64,000 bases of DNA from Macquaria australasica (Eukaryota; Chordata; Actinopteri; Centrarchiformes; Percichthyidae): assembly GCA_005408345.1 (NCBI GenBank), contig SEMN01000178.1, positions 806,001 to 870,000 on the forward strand, given 5' to 3'. The notes below the pieces were generated by a model, which made no database searches, was not told the origin of the DNA, and saw only the letters and a list, made by a program, of their open reading frames with translations. Within the stretch, counting starts at the first letter, position 1; every line of letters starts with the position of its first letter. This document shows, piece after piece, positions 11,425 through 23,245 of this stretch. A program made the position numbers and the translations under genes.

Positions 11425-12388
11425 GATTATCTCGTTACAATGGCACCTGTCAGTGTGTGGGATATATTAGGCAGCAAAAACTGAATTGAATTGAATTAAT
11501 GGCAGTGGCCTCTTCCAGCAGGATAATGCGCCCTGCCACACTGCAAAAATGGTTCAGGAATGCTTTGAGGAACACGAACGGGTTCAGGGTGTTGACTTGG
11601 CCTCCAAATTCCCCAGATCTCAATCCAATCGAGCATCTGTGGGATGTGCTGGACAAACAAGTCCGATCCATGGAGGCCCCACCTCACAACTTACAGGACT
11701 TCAATTCAATTCAGTTTTATTTATATAGCGCCATATCATAACAAAGTTATCTCAGGGCACTTTTTCGAATTGAGCAAGTCTAGACCGACTCTTTATATTT
11801 ACAGAGACCCAACAGTTCCCACCATGAGCAAGCACTATGCGACAGTGGCAAGGAAAAACTCCCTTTTAACAGGTAGAAACCTCGAGCAGAACCAGGCTCA
11901 AGGTGGGCGGTCATCTGCCTCGACCGGTTGGGTTGAAGGGGGAAGGGGGGAGCGGGAGAGAGAGAGCAGGAGGAAAGAGAACATACAGCAGCACAATACA
12001 GTATAGATATGGTAATGGCATTGATGTTAACACCAACGGAAACAACACTAAGAGCAACATTATAATAGCAACACCAATAACAACAGCAACAACAGCAATA
12101 GCAGCAGCGGGTGCAGAGCAGGAGCACGGGGGCAGCAGGCGGCAGCAACCACAAACCCAGACCCTACAGCTCCAGAGGCAGAAATACCTGCAGAAAGCAA
12201 CAGAAGGGGAGAGAGAGAGAGAGAGAGGAGAGAAAGCACACAACTACGGGAAGAAGCTGAATTAATAACAAGCATTGATGGGATATGAGGGCGTACAGAT
12301 GGAGAGGAAGAGGAGGAGAAAGGAGCTCAGTGCATCATAGGAAGTCCCCCGGCAGTCTAGGCCTATAGCAGCATAACTAAGGGGGGGG

Positions 12389-15300
12389 TCAGGGGTCACC
12401 TGAGTCAGCCCTACTATAAGCTTTATCAAAGAGGAAAGTCTTAAGCCTACTCTTAAATGTGAGGAGGTTGTCTGCCTCCCGTACACAAACTGGGATCTGG
12501 TTCCACAGGAGAGGAACTTGATAGCTGAAGGCTCTGGCTCCCATTCTACTTTTAGATACTCTAGGAACCACAAGGAACCCTGCATTCTGGGAGCGCAGTG
12601 CTCTAGTGGGGTAATAGGGTACTATGAGCTCTTTAAGATATGATGGTGCCTGACCATTTAGGGCTTTGAAGGTGAGGAGAAGGATTTTAAATTCTATTCT
12701 GGATTTTACAGGGAGCCAGTGTAGAGAAGCTAATATTGGAGAAATATGTTCTCTTTTTCTGGTTCTTGTCAGTAAACGTGCCGCAGCATTCTGAATCAGC
12801 TAGAGAGTCTTAAGGGATTTATTGGGGCAGCCTGATAATAGAGAGTTGCAATAGTCCAGCCTAGATGTAACAAATGCATGGACTAGTTTTTCTGCATCTT
12901 TTTGAGATAGGATGTGCCTGATTTTTGCAATGTTACGTAAATGAAAAAGGCAGTTCTTGAAGTTTGTTTTATGTGGGAGTTAAAGGACATATCCTGATCA
13001 AAGATAACTCCAAGATTCCTTACAGTTTCGCTGGAGGCCAGGGCAATGCCATCTAGAGAAACTATATCTTTAGATAATGTGTTTCGAAGGTGTTCGGGGC
13101 CAAGTACAATAACTTCGGTTTTGTCTGAGTTTAACATCAGAAAATTGCAGGTCATCCAGGTTTTTATGTCCTTAAGGCATGCCTGAAGTTTAGCTAATTG
13201 ACTGGTTTCATCTGGCTTGATCGATAAATATAATTGGGTATCATCTGCATAACAATGAAAATTTATGGAGTGCTTCCTAATAATATTGCCTAAAGGAAGC
13301 ATATACAAGGTAAATAGAATTGGTCCAAGCACAGAACCTTGTGGAACTCCGTGACTAACTTTGGCGTGCATAGAGGATTCATCATTAACGTGTACAAACT
13401 GATATCGATCTGATAAATAGGATTTAAACCAGCTTAGTGCAGTACCTTTAATGCCAATTAAATGTTCTAGTCTCTGTAATAGAATGTGATGGTCAATGGT
13501 ATCGAATGCAGCACTAAGATCTAGTAAGACAAGTACAGAGACAAGTCCTTTGTCTGATGCAATTAGAAGGTCATTTGTAACTTTCACCAGTGCTGTCTCT
13601 GTGCTATGATGCACTCTAAATCCTGACTGAAAATCCTCAAACAGCTTGTTGTTGTGTAGAAAGTCACACAACTGATTGGCGACTGCTTTCTCAAGGACCT
13701 TAGAGAGAAAAGGAGGGTTAGATATAGGTCTATAATTTGACAAAATCCCTGGATCAAGAGTGGGCTTTTTAAGAAGAGGCTTAATTACAGCTACTTTAAA
13801 AGGACTGTGGCACATAGCCTTTTAATAAGGACAGATTGATCATATCTAGTACATAAGTGCTAACTAAGGGTAAAATTTCTTTAAGCAGCCTAGTTGGGAC
13901 GGGGTCTAAGAGACACGTTGATGGCTTAGATGAGGAAATCATGGAAGCTAGTTGATTACGGTTGATGGGAGAAAAGCAGTCTAAATGTACAGGTTTTACA
14001 GTTGTTTCTAAGGTTCCTGTGTTTGAAGATAAGTCAGTACCAACTGAGGGCAGGAGGTGCTGAATTTTTTCTCTAATAGTTAGAATTTTATCTTTAAAGA
14101 AGCTCATGAAGTCATTACTACTGAGGTCTATAGGAATACATGGCTCAACAGAGCTGTGACTCTCTGTCAGCCTGGCTACAGTGCTGAACAGAAACCTGGG
14201 GTTGTTCTTATTTTCCTCTATTAATGATGAGTAGTAAGCTGCTCTGGCATTACGGAGGGCCTTCCTATATATTTTAAGACTAACTTGCCAGGCTAAATGT
14301 GATTCTTCCAGATTGGTGGAACACCAATTCCTTTCAAGTTTTCACTATGTTTGTTTTAATTTGCGGGTTTGCGGATTATACCATGGAGCTAACCTCCTCT
14401 GTTTTATTATCTTCTTTTTTAGAGGGGCGATAGAGTCGAGTGTTATTCGTAGTGAGCCTGCAGCACTATCAACAAGATGATCAATTTGGGAGGGACTAAA
14501 GTTAGCATAGGAGTCATCTGTTACATTGAGACATGGAACTGAATTTAATGCCGATTTAGCTACAGCACTATCAGATAGACATCTAGTGTAGGAATGTTTG
14601 CCTAATGGGGTGTAGTCCAGTAATAGGAATTCAAAAGTTAACAGAAAATCGTCTGATAAAAAAGAATTCTGTGGAAAGACTATTAGATGTTCAATTTCAA
14701 TGCCATAAACAAGAACAAGGTCGAGGGTGTGGTTAAAACAGTGAGTGGGTTTATGTACACTCTGACAGAAGCCAATCGAATCTAATAATGAGATAAACGC
14801 AGCACTAAGGCTATCATTTTCTACATCCACATGAATATTAAAATCACCTACAATAATTATTTTATCTGTTTTAAGGACTAAACCTGATAAGAACTCTGAG
14901 AATTCAGATAAAAATTCAGAATACGGTCCAGGAGCTCGGTACACTATAACAAATAGAATTGGCTGTAGTGTTTTCCAGGTTGGGTGTGAAAGGCTAAGAA
15001 CAAGGCTTTCGAACGAGTTATAATTTAATTTAGGTTTAGGTTTGATTAATAGGCTTGAGTCGAAGATGGCTGCAACTCCACCTCCTCGGCCTGTGCCTCG
15101 AGGAATGTGAGTATTAATGTGACTGGGGGAGTGGATTCATTTAGGCTAACATATTCACCTTGACACAGCCAGGTTTCAGTGAGACAAAATAAATCAATAT
15201 TATGATCTGATATTAGATCGTTTACTAGAACAGCTTTAGATGAGAGAGATCTGATGTTTAAGAGTCCACATTTAATTCTCCTATTTTGTTGTACTGTTGC

Positions 15301-15483
15301 AGTGGAGGTTTTACTTTTTATTAGGCTTTTATGTGTAACTCCTCTTCTGTTTAGTTTTGATTTAAATAATTTAAGTGGTCGGGGGGCAGACAACCTCTCT
15401 GTGGAGTTTAGGGTGGGTAACTGCTCTAATGGAAGCGCAGAGAAGCGTGTAGGACTGCAACTCTGCCTCCTGGTCTGGACCAC
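12389..15483 (-). pseudogene. L2 ORF2, endonuclease-reverse transcriptase, broken
   Basis: The endonuclease begins with CGLLNIRSLSSKAVLVNDL and FCLTETWL (within 15046-15483). It shifts frame near 15110 and continues with IIVGDFNIHVD (in 14345-14944). The usual SDH near its end reads SDD, so a catalytic His looks lost. A stop at 14345 is followed by a linker (13796-14107) and the RT (12883-13815): NYRPIS, LDLSAAFDTIDH, HGVPQGSVLGP and the catalytic YADD. The frame breaks again near 12960; the C-terminal domain ends at 12389. It cannot be translated through. Confidence 0.88.
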
Positions 15484-15505
15484 AGACTGTATTAAGTCTG
15501 TGGTC
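15478..15505. other. Perfect 11-bp hairpin between L2 ORF1 and ORF2
   Basis: GACCACAGACT at 15478-15488 and its exact reverse complement at 15495-15505 enclose a 6-base loop. It sits in the 36-base gap between the ORF1 stop (ATGA overlap at 15520-15523, minus strand) and the first open stretch of ORF2. Confidence 0.8.
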
Positions 15506-15519
15506 TGAACTCTGAGTTG

Positions 15520-15887
15520 TCATGGCTTTGGGCCACTAATAAATTCGGCCAGATTTCTAGATATGAGAGCGGCTCCATCCAAAGTGGGATGAATGCCATC
15601 TCTCCTAATCAGACCAGGTCTTCTCCAGAAAGTCCGCCAATTATCTACAAAGCCCACATCATTACCTGGACACCACCTCGACAACCAGCGGTTGAATGAT
15701 GACATGCGGCTATACATGTCATCGCTAGTAAGATTAGGCAGGGGCCCAGAGAAAACTACGGAGTCCGACATTGTTTTTGCATATGTACACACCGACTCCA
15801 CATTAATTTTCGTGACCTCCGATTGGCGCAATCGGCTGTCATTACCGCGGACGTGAATAACAATCTTAGCATATTTATGTTTATGTA
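15520..15887 (-). pseudogene. L2 ORF1, C-terminal part of GDSL/SGNH esterase
   Basis: Reading minus from 15887, about 120 codons end in TGA at 15520-15522. The visible motifs are IVIHVRGND, which fits the block III Gly-x-Asn-Asp of SGNH hydrolases, and RRDGIHPTLDGA, which fits block V with the catalytic Asp and His. The block I GDS serine is lost through the 5' truncation. Fish L2/CR1 elements are known to encode such an esterase in ORF1; its role in retrotransposition is not fully settled. The open frame runs on to 15930 only because antisense Tc1 sequence happens to be open. Confidence 0.8.
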
Positions 15888-16011
15888 GACTTAAAGGATC
15901 TGCTGCTAACGTCTTGGTGCCCGATACCACAGCACACCTTCAGAGGTCTAGTGGAGTCCATGCCCTACACAATATTAGGCAGGTCATAATGTTATGGCTG
16001 ATTGGTGTATA

Positions 16012-16533
16012 AAACAGTAGATGTGACATGTCATAATGACTTGCCATTCTGGGATGGAACCACATGGCAGCCATCTTACCTGGGTCCAGTTTTAAACTTG
16101 CTATAATTGGAACCTATGGTGAAATAGGCTTATGTTGTCTTTATAATCCTTTATTTTTTTGGTTCATTCTAGATAGGCCACAGTTGTCTTACACTCATGT
16201 ATTGGTAGAAAAATATGAGATTCTGGTAGAAATTTGATTATTAGTTGTCAGTTCTAAGAGAACAAATCATGCTTTCAATCATTAAGATAATCTCATAATT
16301 GTGCACTTATATTGCAGACAATGATTATTTATTTTTTAAATATGTAAGAACTGTCTTTGGTATTCTGAATGGCTAATATATTACATTAAGCAATATCTTT
16401 TATGTAGAAATCCTAAATAGATTCAGTATTATGACCTATATCGGCAGGCAGTTACAATCAGAAACACGAGAAAAACACACCTACTGTAATATATCAATAT
16501 ATTTATTAATGTCATAAATTGTACATAAGGAAA

Positions 16534-16583
<50 letters not shown>

Positions 16584-17480
16584 AGAGAGAGTTTGTTTTG
16601 ATGATGAGAAGAGAGGTTGGAGAGCCTTGCTAACTGTAAATGAGGAATTATTTTTGTTGATAAAGTTTAGTTTTGAAAGGTTTAGTTTATGCTGTAACAT
16701 TAATGCCTTCAGCAGAACTCCTGATGGACTCGTCGCAGTTGTTTTTCACTCTCATGGCAAGGTCCCGTTATGGACATTCAGTTTATGATGATAATGCGGA
16801 GAAGTCGCCGGAACTGCAAGCTTGACCTGAACTGCTGAAGTACAAATCTCGACTAGATTACCTGATCAAAACATGGATTATTTTTTATTTGCTTTACTGA
16901 AAGGAAAAGTGTGTAAAGGCATGAGGTAAGCTGACAACAAGAGATGTTAATTTACCGGTATGATGACTGATTGCAGGATTCAAGGCGGCTATTTTTGGGT
17001 TTGTTAGATGTGAACATGCAACGTTAAGTGTGACCCCTCGGCCTTGAATAACAAAAAAATTGGCTGATTGTGTGGTTGGTTAGTGTTCCGTGTTGCTGTC
17101 AAGGACGTCTCTAACGTTACTGTTGTGTTGATTTGCCTGGTGATTTATTTAATGGGATTTACGAGTGAAGACGAGCGCTTTTCGTTAACGTGTTGTGTTT
17201 ACTTAATGTTACACTTGATTGACATGGACTCAGCTGCTTAGTGGTCAAATGTTAGGGTAATATTAATAACTTTGTTATAACATTAACATTACTAAACGTT
17301 ACCTTTGATCTCTAAGTTAGCGTAGCTAACATTAAAACAGTGTTTGCTGGTTATAACTTGTCTGTTTAACTAACAGATCAATGCTGTTGAGAGCTATAAA
17401 TCAGCAACTTAGAACTCAGCTGGTCCGTTACTTGGTGGCTAACGGTAAAGTTACCTAGTTTACTAATTTTTTGTAGTTTT
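16012..17480. other. Intergenic, no gene seen
   Basis: A/T-rich, with one microsatellite (16537-16589). The stretch 16930-17450 has several CG dinucleotides and GTTAACG-like words but no recognisable exon; a promoter cannot be supported. Confidence 0.5.
16537..16590. repeat. (CT)n-(CA)n microsatellite
   Basis: About 24 bases of CT followed by about 24 of CA, then GAGAGAG. Confidence 0.9.
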
Positions 17481-18848
17481 TCTTGACCCATATGTAAAAA
17501 ATAAATCTCTCATCTACTCTATACTGACGGGTGGAGTGATACCAGCCCAAGCCCCCAGGAAGAGCGCCAGGCTTTGAAGCCAATTTGACATAGTGGCCAA
17601 ACCGTGTAATTACAACTTCCGGGTCCGTCATGTGATGCACACTGGCCCCAAGAGACTTTTTCCCATAGACTTACATTGTGAAAGAGACGTCTGTAAATCA
17701 GCGGATAATTTTTTATAATTTTTGAGGTACAACAACTAGCCAGTATGAACACTTAAAGCTGGGGTAGGCAGTTTTCTTTTGGCATCATTGGGCAAAAATA
17801 CCATATTAACCGTGCAGCATATTGTAATTCAAGTGGTCTGAGAGCAAACCTCTACTTCAGCCCCCCCTTCTTGCTTCTGTTTTCAGGCTTCAGAAAATCT
17901 ATCCCGTGACAGTAGACTTTAGCCTATCACAGGTTATTTCAGAGAGACGGTGCGTTCGTATTGGCTAAGCTACAAGAGCAGATGTGTGTGCACGTCCCTT
18001 CAGACGGTGAAAACCTAATTCAGTGGTGGAAAATCCTGCCGGAAATCCTGAAACTTGTGATAAATTTCCAACACCTCCTTTGCCTACAGCAGCGTATAGT
18101 ACAAAACAACACATCCCGGCTCCACACGAAGTTTCAGGCTCATTATGTTCAATGCCATGGTGCTCGTAAGGACGAGTGGCAAAGAGGCATGATGACAAAC
18201 AGTGGGGAATAACTTTTGACGGTGGACAGTGGTGTGTGTGTGTGGTGTACTAGCCTCTCATCCTGCTGCTGGACAGCGTTGCAGCTGCCTCTGAAGCCTG
18301 GGGCGCTCTGCTCTGCGGCTGCGAAGTGCTGGAGGGGCGTCTTTGAGAAAACAAGTCATGGCGGGAGGGACCGCGGTCTCAGTGAGGCTCACGCCGTGGA
18401 GAGCGAAATAGCCCTTATTTAAATCATTATGTTCTAAAAGTTGTAAAATGCATAACTAGCCGAATCCAGAGTTATAGAGTAACTGCCATTCATGTGAGTG
18501 AGCCTGATACAGAGCGGTTGGGAGGCGGGGCTAAAGGAAGTGCTAGTGCGCTTGCTCCCAGACCCATGAACCTAGCAGTTTGGAGGCGGGGTTAAAGGAA
18601 AGTCTAGTGCGCTTGTTCTATGGGCCAAGAATGCGGAAGCTATGTGGAAGATCCGGGTAATTTTATACCGGGAAGTCGAACTTTTTTGGCTTCATGCGCC
18701 ACTGAGCAGCTTTCATAGGAATGAACGGGGCCCCGCCTCTGACGCTGTATCCAGTTCTCTTTATATATCCATGTGCCAGCCTCCCTGATTTCTTTGGTCC
18801 TTTTAGTAAAGCAATTAAATGCTGCACAGCCGACAAACGTAGTTGCTG
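17480..18848. other. Cluster of unclassified dispersed repeats
   Basis: There is no gene. Sequence near 17540-17750 (CATAGACTTACATTGTGAAA) and near 17755 (TTAAAGCTGGGGTAGGCAG) has the look of fish interspersed repeats that I recognise only in general terms. The open frames at 17455-18422 run on both strands with no shared motif. Confidence 0.4.
18517..18622 (+). repeat. Two-copy imperfect tandem repeat, period about 60
   Basis: GGTTGGGAGGCGGGGCTAAA followed by a CTAGTGCGCTTG box near 18517-18557 recurs near 18577-18619 with a few changes. Confidence 0.75.
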
Positions 18849-19334
18849 CCATAGACTGTATATAAAGATGAACGACATGACAGCTCCCCAAAAGTGAAGC
18901 CAAAACAAGTGAAGCCCTGGTGGCTGGCTGCAGTATAGGTCATAAACCCCGCCCCCTCCATGTTAGCAGATGGGACATGGGCCAAACTGAAAAGTCAAAG
19001 TACACATCAAATAAATTATTCCCAAAGATGGTTTCTGTCATTTTAGGTAGGTCTTATCACGCTGATGTTTGTTCAAGTGTTCGTTTTTCTGACAAGTTTG
19101 TTTTTAATTAGTTATTTGATGTTTGATGTGATGTCATGATTGACAACTGTGAGTGTGCTCGCGATTGGCTCAGTGTATACTTGATGCTGCAGGTCCACCG
19201 CAGATCACTACTGCGCAGACTCGGGCTCCAATTGCGCAAGATGGCAGCTCCCGTATTCGGGGTTCATTTTGGCTTCATTTTTTACAATGAGAGGAAGTGG
19301 AGACACGTCGTCCATCTTTATATACAGTCAATGG
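18849..19334. mobile_element. Non-autonomous inverted-repeat element
   Basis: The left end CCATAGACTGTATATAAAGA (18849) continues to a GACGAC and a GAAGCCAAAA box. The right end (about 19255-19334) is the reverse complement with few changes, ending TATATACAGTCAATGG. No protein is encoded. The length of ~490 bp and the inverted ends fit a MITE-type DNA element; the superfamily is not clear and I could not fix a target duplication. Confidence 0.75.
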
Positions 19335-20740
19335 TTGAAACTGAAAACTACCGACACTGAAAAAAAACTGTAAAAAAGGAACTGTCACTGAAACAATAGT
19401 GACATGAAGAAAAAATCTGAACATTGTCATTGAAAAATCCAAAAAAATCAGAATGCAAAAAATATCAAAATAAAATTTTTTTTTTTTTTTAATTCCTGTC
19501 TTTTATTTTTCAATGAAACTTGTTTCAGTACCAATACAACTTTTCCAATATAAATGTTTCAATGCCAAAGTTTTCTTTTTCAGTTCATGTTTTGTTTTCA
19601 AAGCCAAATTTTCTTTTCGATGCCAAATATTACTATCACTGTCCTGGCTCCATAGGCGCTGGTCCAAAAAAGAACCACTGAGTTAAGGGGATAGAGAACT
19701 CTGGTCCACACTCCAACATTGTAGGTGGCGGTAATGCACCTTAAAGCTGGTTGCCACCCGCCATAAAACAGGAAAAAGAAGAAGAAGAAAAAGTCACTTT
19801 AGCCCTTCAAGGTCTGTCATCCCTTATTGAGGTACTTTACCTCTTACTTATTTTTAAACCTATACTTAGCTAATGATCGTCGCTATAGTACTGTGTCCTG
19901 TCGAGAGTTGTGAAATGTGACCTCTTGTTAGCTATCGTCAGAAACCTGTTGCTAAATAGCCGACTAGCTTTACTGTTGCGCGGATTAGAAATGCTGCATG
20001 GGACGGACGGTACCGTACGTTCCCATACAAACGTGAGCCTTTGGCTAAACTAACGTAACGCTAGTAAGTAACGTTGTAAAGTTACTATGACAACGTGTGT
20101 TCCTCGAGTAAAAAGAGTTAAAGAGTAGTTGAACTGAAATATTTGCCGAAAAGAGATGTCATGGCGACGCTCTTGTGTAACGTTATGTAAAGTTATTGTC
20201 TGCTGACCGTTGGCTGGTGGATTTTTTTTGGAACAGGAATCCAGAGACCACTTGATGAGCTCAGTTTGTCTTGCTATGTAGGATAACCTTAACGTACCTA
20301 ATCATCAGCCCTAAAGTAGCAATGAGGACAATAAAACCAGAGCTAATAGTCACCCTAAGGCCTGAATGAAGAGTTAGTGAAATGTGCCTGTTCCATGATG
20401 GAAAGACACTGCTACCTCTCCATGCTTTCTCAGCATAACGCAATGTCGATTTCAAAACTCTCAGGACTACAAAATGTGTATGTGGTCAATTTGACTGTGG
20501 GTGGAATACCTGGGTATTATCTTCAGGAACGGGGAGAAAGTGATTAATTGTAAAATAGCAAACATATGTAATATTGTTTATATAATAATAATTTTATAAA
20601 CAAATATAGTTGTAAATACAAATAATATATTAAATATGTCTCCTCAAGCAACCATATGTGGGAATCTAACCCAAAGAAAGTTTCTGGACTGCATGGACCA
20701 TGTAGAATATATTCATTTAGGAAAGAAAAAAGAAAAAGTA
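19335..20740. other. Intergenic with a short GAA-tailed repeat
   Basis: 19340-19640 is rich in runs of A and T and in repeated CACTGAAA/TTTCAATG words. 19722-19790 carries GTAGGTGGCGGTAATGCACC, then GTTGCCACCCGCC and a GAAGAAGAAG tail, a retroposon-like unit related in inverted form to 34715-34775. 19960-20170 has several CG and GTTACG words. No exon was recognised. Confidence 0.45.
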
Positions 20741-20748
20741 ACCTTCCC

Positions 20749-22684
20749 TAGGGCTGGGTGATAAAATGATAATGATAATTATCGCAATATAATTTTCCTA
20801 AATATAAATACAACAAATGTTCGATATAATTAAACCACCTATACACCAGGAGAGGGGGGAGCTAGCTAGTTGCCACCTGCCAAAGAAGAAGAGGCAATCA
20901 TGTCGCAGACAAGGGACAAAATAAGGGACAAAGGACTTGTCTCTGTACTTGTCTTGTTAGATCTTAGTGCCGCATTCGATACCATTGACCATCACATTCT
21001 ATTACAGAGACTAGAACATTTAATGAATTTAAAAAATTCTATTTATCAGATCGATATCAGTTTGTACATGTTAACGATGAATTCTCTATGCATGCCATTA
21101 GTCACGGAGTTCCACAAGGTTGGACCAATTCTATTCACCTTATATATGCTTCCTTTAGGCAATATAATTAGGAAGCACTCCATAAATTTTCATTGTTATG
21201 CAGATGATACCCAATTATATTTATCAATCAAGCCAGATGAAACCAGTCAATTAGCTAAACTTCAAGCATGCCTTAAGGACATAAAAACCTGGATGACCTG
21301 CAATTTTCTGATGTTAAACTCAGACAAAACCGAAGTTATTGTACTTGGCCCCGAACACCTTCGAAACACATTATCTAAAGATATAGTTTCTCTAGATGGC
21401 ATTGCCCTGGCCTCCAGCGACACCGTAAGGAATCTTGGAGTTATCTTTGATCAGGATATGTCCTTTAACTCCCACATAAAACAAACTTCAAGAACTGCCT
21501 TTTTTCATTTACATAACATTGCAAAAATCAGGCACATCCTGTCTCAAAAAGATGCAGAAAAACTAGTCCATGCATTTGTTACGTCTAGGCTGGATTATTG
21601 CAACTCTCTACTATCAGGCTGCCCCAATAAGTCCCTTAAGACTCTCCAGCTGATTCAGAATGCTGCGGCACGTTTACTGACAAGAACCAGAAAAAGAGAA
21701 CATATTTCTCCAATATTAGCTTCTCTACACTGGCTCCCTGTAAAATCCAGAATAGAATTTAAAATCCTTCTCCTCACCTTCAAAGCCCTAAATGGTCAGG
21801 CACCATCATATCTTAAAGAGCTCATAGTACCCTATTACCCCACTAGAGCACTGCGCTCCCAGAATGCAGGGTTCCTTGTGGTTCCTAGAGTCTCTAAAAG
21901 TACAATGGGAGCCAGAGCCTTCAGCTATAAAGCTCCTCTCCTGTGGAACCAGATCCCAGTTTGTGTACGGGAGGCAGACAACCTCCTCACATTTAAGAGT
22001 AGGCTTAAGACTTTCCTCTTTGATAATGTTTACAGTAGGGCTGACTCAGGTGAACCCTGAGCCATCCCTTAGTTATCTGCTTAGTTATCTGTGCTTCAAA
22101 GCCTTAGCTGCTATAGGCCTAGACTGCCGGCAGACTTCCTATGATGCACTGAGCTCCTCTCTCCTCCTCCCTCTCCATCTGTACACACTCTTATCCCATT
22201 AATGCTTGTTCCTAACTCGACTTCTTCCCTTTCCTGTACTTGTGTGCTTTCTCTCCTCTCTCTCTCATTCTGTTGCTTTCTGCAGGTATTTCTGCCTCTG
22301 GAGCTGTAGAGTCTGGATCTATGGTTGCAGGCCACCTGCTGCCCCCGTGTTCCTGCTCAACAGCCGCTGCTGCTATTATTGTTATTGCTCTTATTATTAG
22401 TATTACTGTTATTATATTGCTATTAGTATTATTTTTATTAATACTAACATCAATACCATTACCACAACTATTACTTTACATCTTTATGTAGAACTGTACT
22501 GTAGTACTGTATGTTCTCTTTCCTCCTGCTCCACAACCACAATTAACCACCAAGTTTCTTCAACTTTCACTCAGGAGCAAAAATCAGCCTTTGACCTTGA
22601 AAGAAATAATGATTTGACATTTATCGTGCTAATTATCAATATCAACTGTTATGAAAAAAATTTCGTAATAATAACCCAGCCCTA
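20749..22684. mobile_element. hAT-like non-autonomous element with 8-bp target duplication
   Basis: The termini TAGGGCTGGGT and ACCCAGCCCTA are inverted copies apart from the base next to the T. ACCTTCCC lies at 20741-20748 and again at 22685-22692, an 8-bp duplication typical of hAT transposition. Terminal sequences are about 110-180 bp each; the interior is filled by a truncated L2 (about 20926-22540). No transposase is present. Confidence 0.8.
20926..22540 (+). pseudogene. L2-type LINE copy, RT C-terminal half, nested in hAT-like element
   Basis: The copy begins inside the RT (GLVSVLVLLDLSAAFDTIDH) and runs as one open frame to 22060, with catalytic YADD and the conserved C-terminal domain. 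The frame opens upstream in non-L2 sequence, so the ATG at 20888 is not genuine. Two internal losses relative to the copy at 11702 are seen, near 21024 and near 21120 (9 bases lost in the PQGSVLGP box), so the enzyme is dead despite the open frame. The 3' UTR reaches about 22540; the final GAATTGAATT tail is absent. Confidence 0.85.
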
Positions 22685-22692
22685 ACCTTCCC

Positions 22693-23232
22693 TATGCAAA
22701 TCAGTATCTTGAACCCCTTCTTAGGAAACTAGTTTATTCACCTAAGACATCTGATGGAAATGCACAATAAAGAAAGTCTTGGGCCAACCCAGGGATAGAT
22801 AAGTTTCTGTAAGAAGCATGTATACTGCACAAGGAGCTGTCTGTAGGTTTATAGCTAAATTCTACACGTGATGATGAAGTTATGGCTTGTCCCTCTCTTT
22901 TCTGGTCCCTGCATCAACCATCTGGATGACGTGTGTTAAACAGTGAATTGAGCTGTGTTTACAACCAGGCTTAACTTGTTACCTGCTGTCCAAACCTATT
23001 AATTTCATCCCAGGAGACAAGATACTTTTGTCAACATTTGTAGAGATACTTGAGATACAATACAGATGCATTGGAAATCTATTTGCATCTCAAATGTTGC
23101 TCAGTCAGTTGCTAAAAGCACGTATATAAAAACTAGATAAAAACCCAAATGAGGAGGATGTTTTATAAGTAAAAGATACTCAAGTTTTATTAATAAGTTA
23201 AATGCTTTAAATAGAACTTTTACTTTGTACAG
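22693..23232. other. Intergenic or first intron of the MFF-like gene
   Basis: No gene was seen. A pyrimidine-poor but usable acceptor (TTTGTACAG, ending at 23232) precedes the first coding exon, implying a non-coding first exon somewhere upstream that I could not place. Confidence 0.5.
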
Positions 23233-23245
23233 GTGTTGTCATAAG

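Larger units (their letters stand above)
11702..15887 (-). mobile_element. L2-type LINE, 5'-truncated, 4.2 kb
   Basis: It runs on the minus strand from inside ORF1 (15887) to its 3' tail of GAATTGAATT repeats (11702). GACTT flanks both sides (11697-11701 and 15888-15892) and the Tc1 sequence continues exactly across, so the insertion borders are clear. The parts in order are: the end of an esterase ORF1, a short junction with a hairpin, ORF2 (endonuclease plus RT), then a 3' UTR with GA-rich and CAA/CAG-rich stretches (12000-12230). The tail with GATATGGCGCTATATAAATAAAACTG is the form common in teleost L2 elements. Confidence 0.9.
11299..16011 (+). mobile_element. Tc1/mariner DD36E remnant split by L2 insertions
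   Basis: The left terminus reads TATACCAATCAGCCATAACA and the right terminus (15980-16011) is its inverted match, ending GGCTGATTGGTGTATA; TA lies at both edges. Between them only fragments of the transposon remain: a 5' UTR piece (11299-11475), a catalytic-domain piece (11499-11701, QQDNAPCH region) and the 3' end of the gene (15888-15960). Most of the N-terminal half has been deleted, and 4.2 kb of L2 has been inserted. The pieces match the transposon at 1-480. Confidence 0.85.

Noticed and set aside
11780..12275. Several 70-124 codon frames on both strands
   Set aside because: They arise from the GA-rich and CAA/CAG-rich 3' UTR of the L2 element and give Cys/Leu or Ser runs only.
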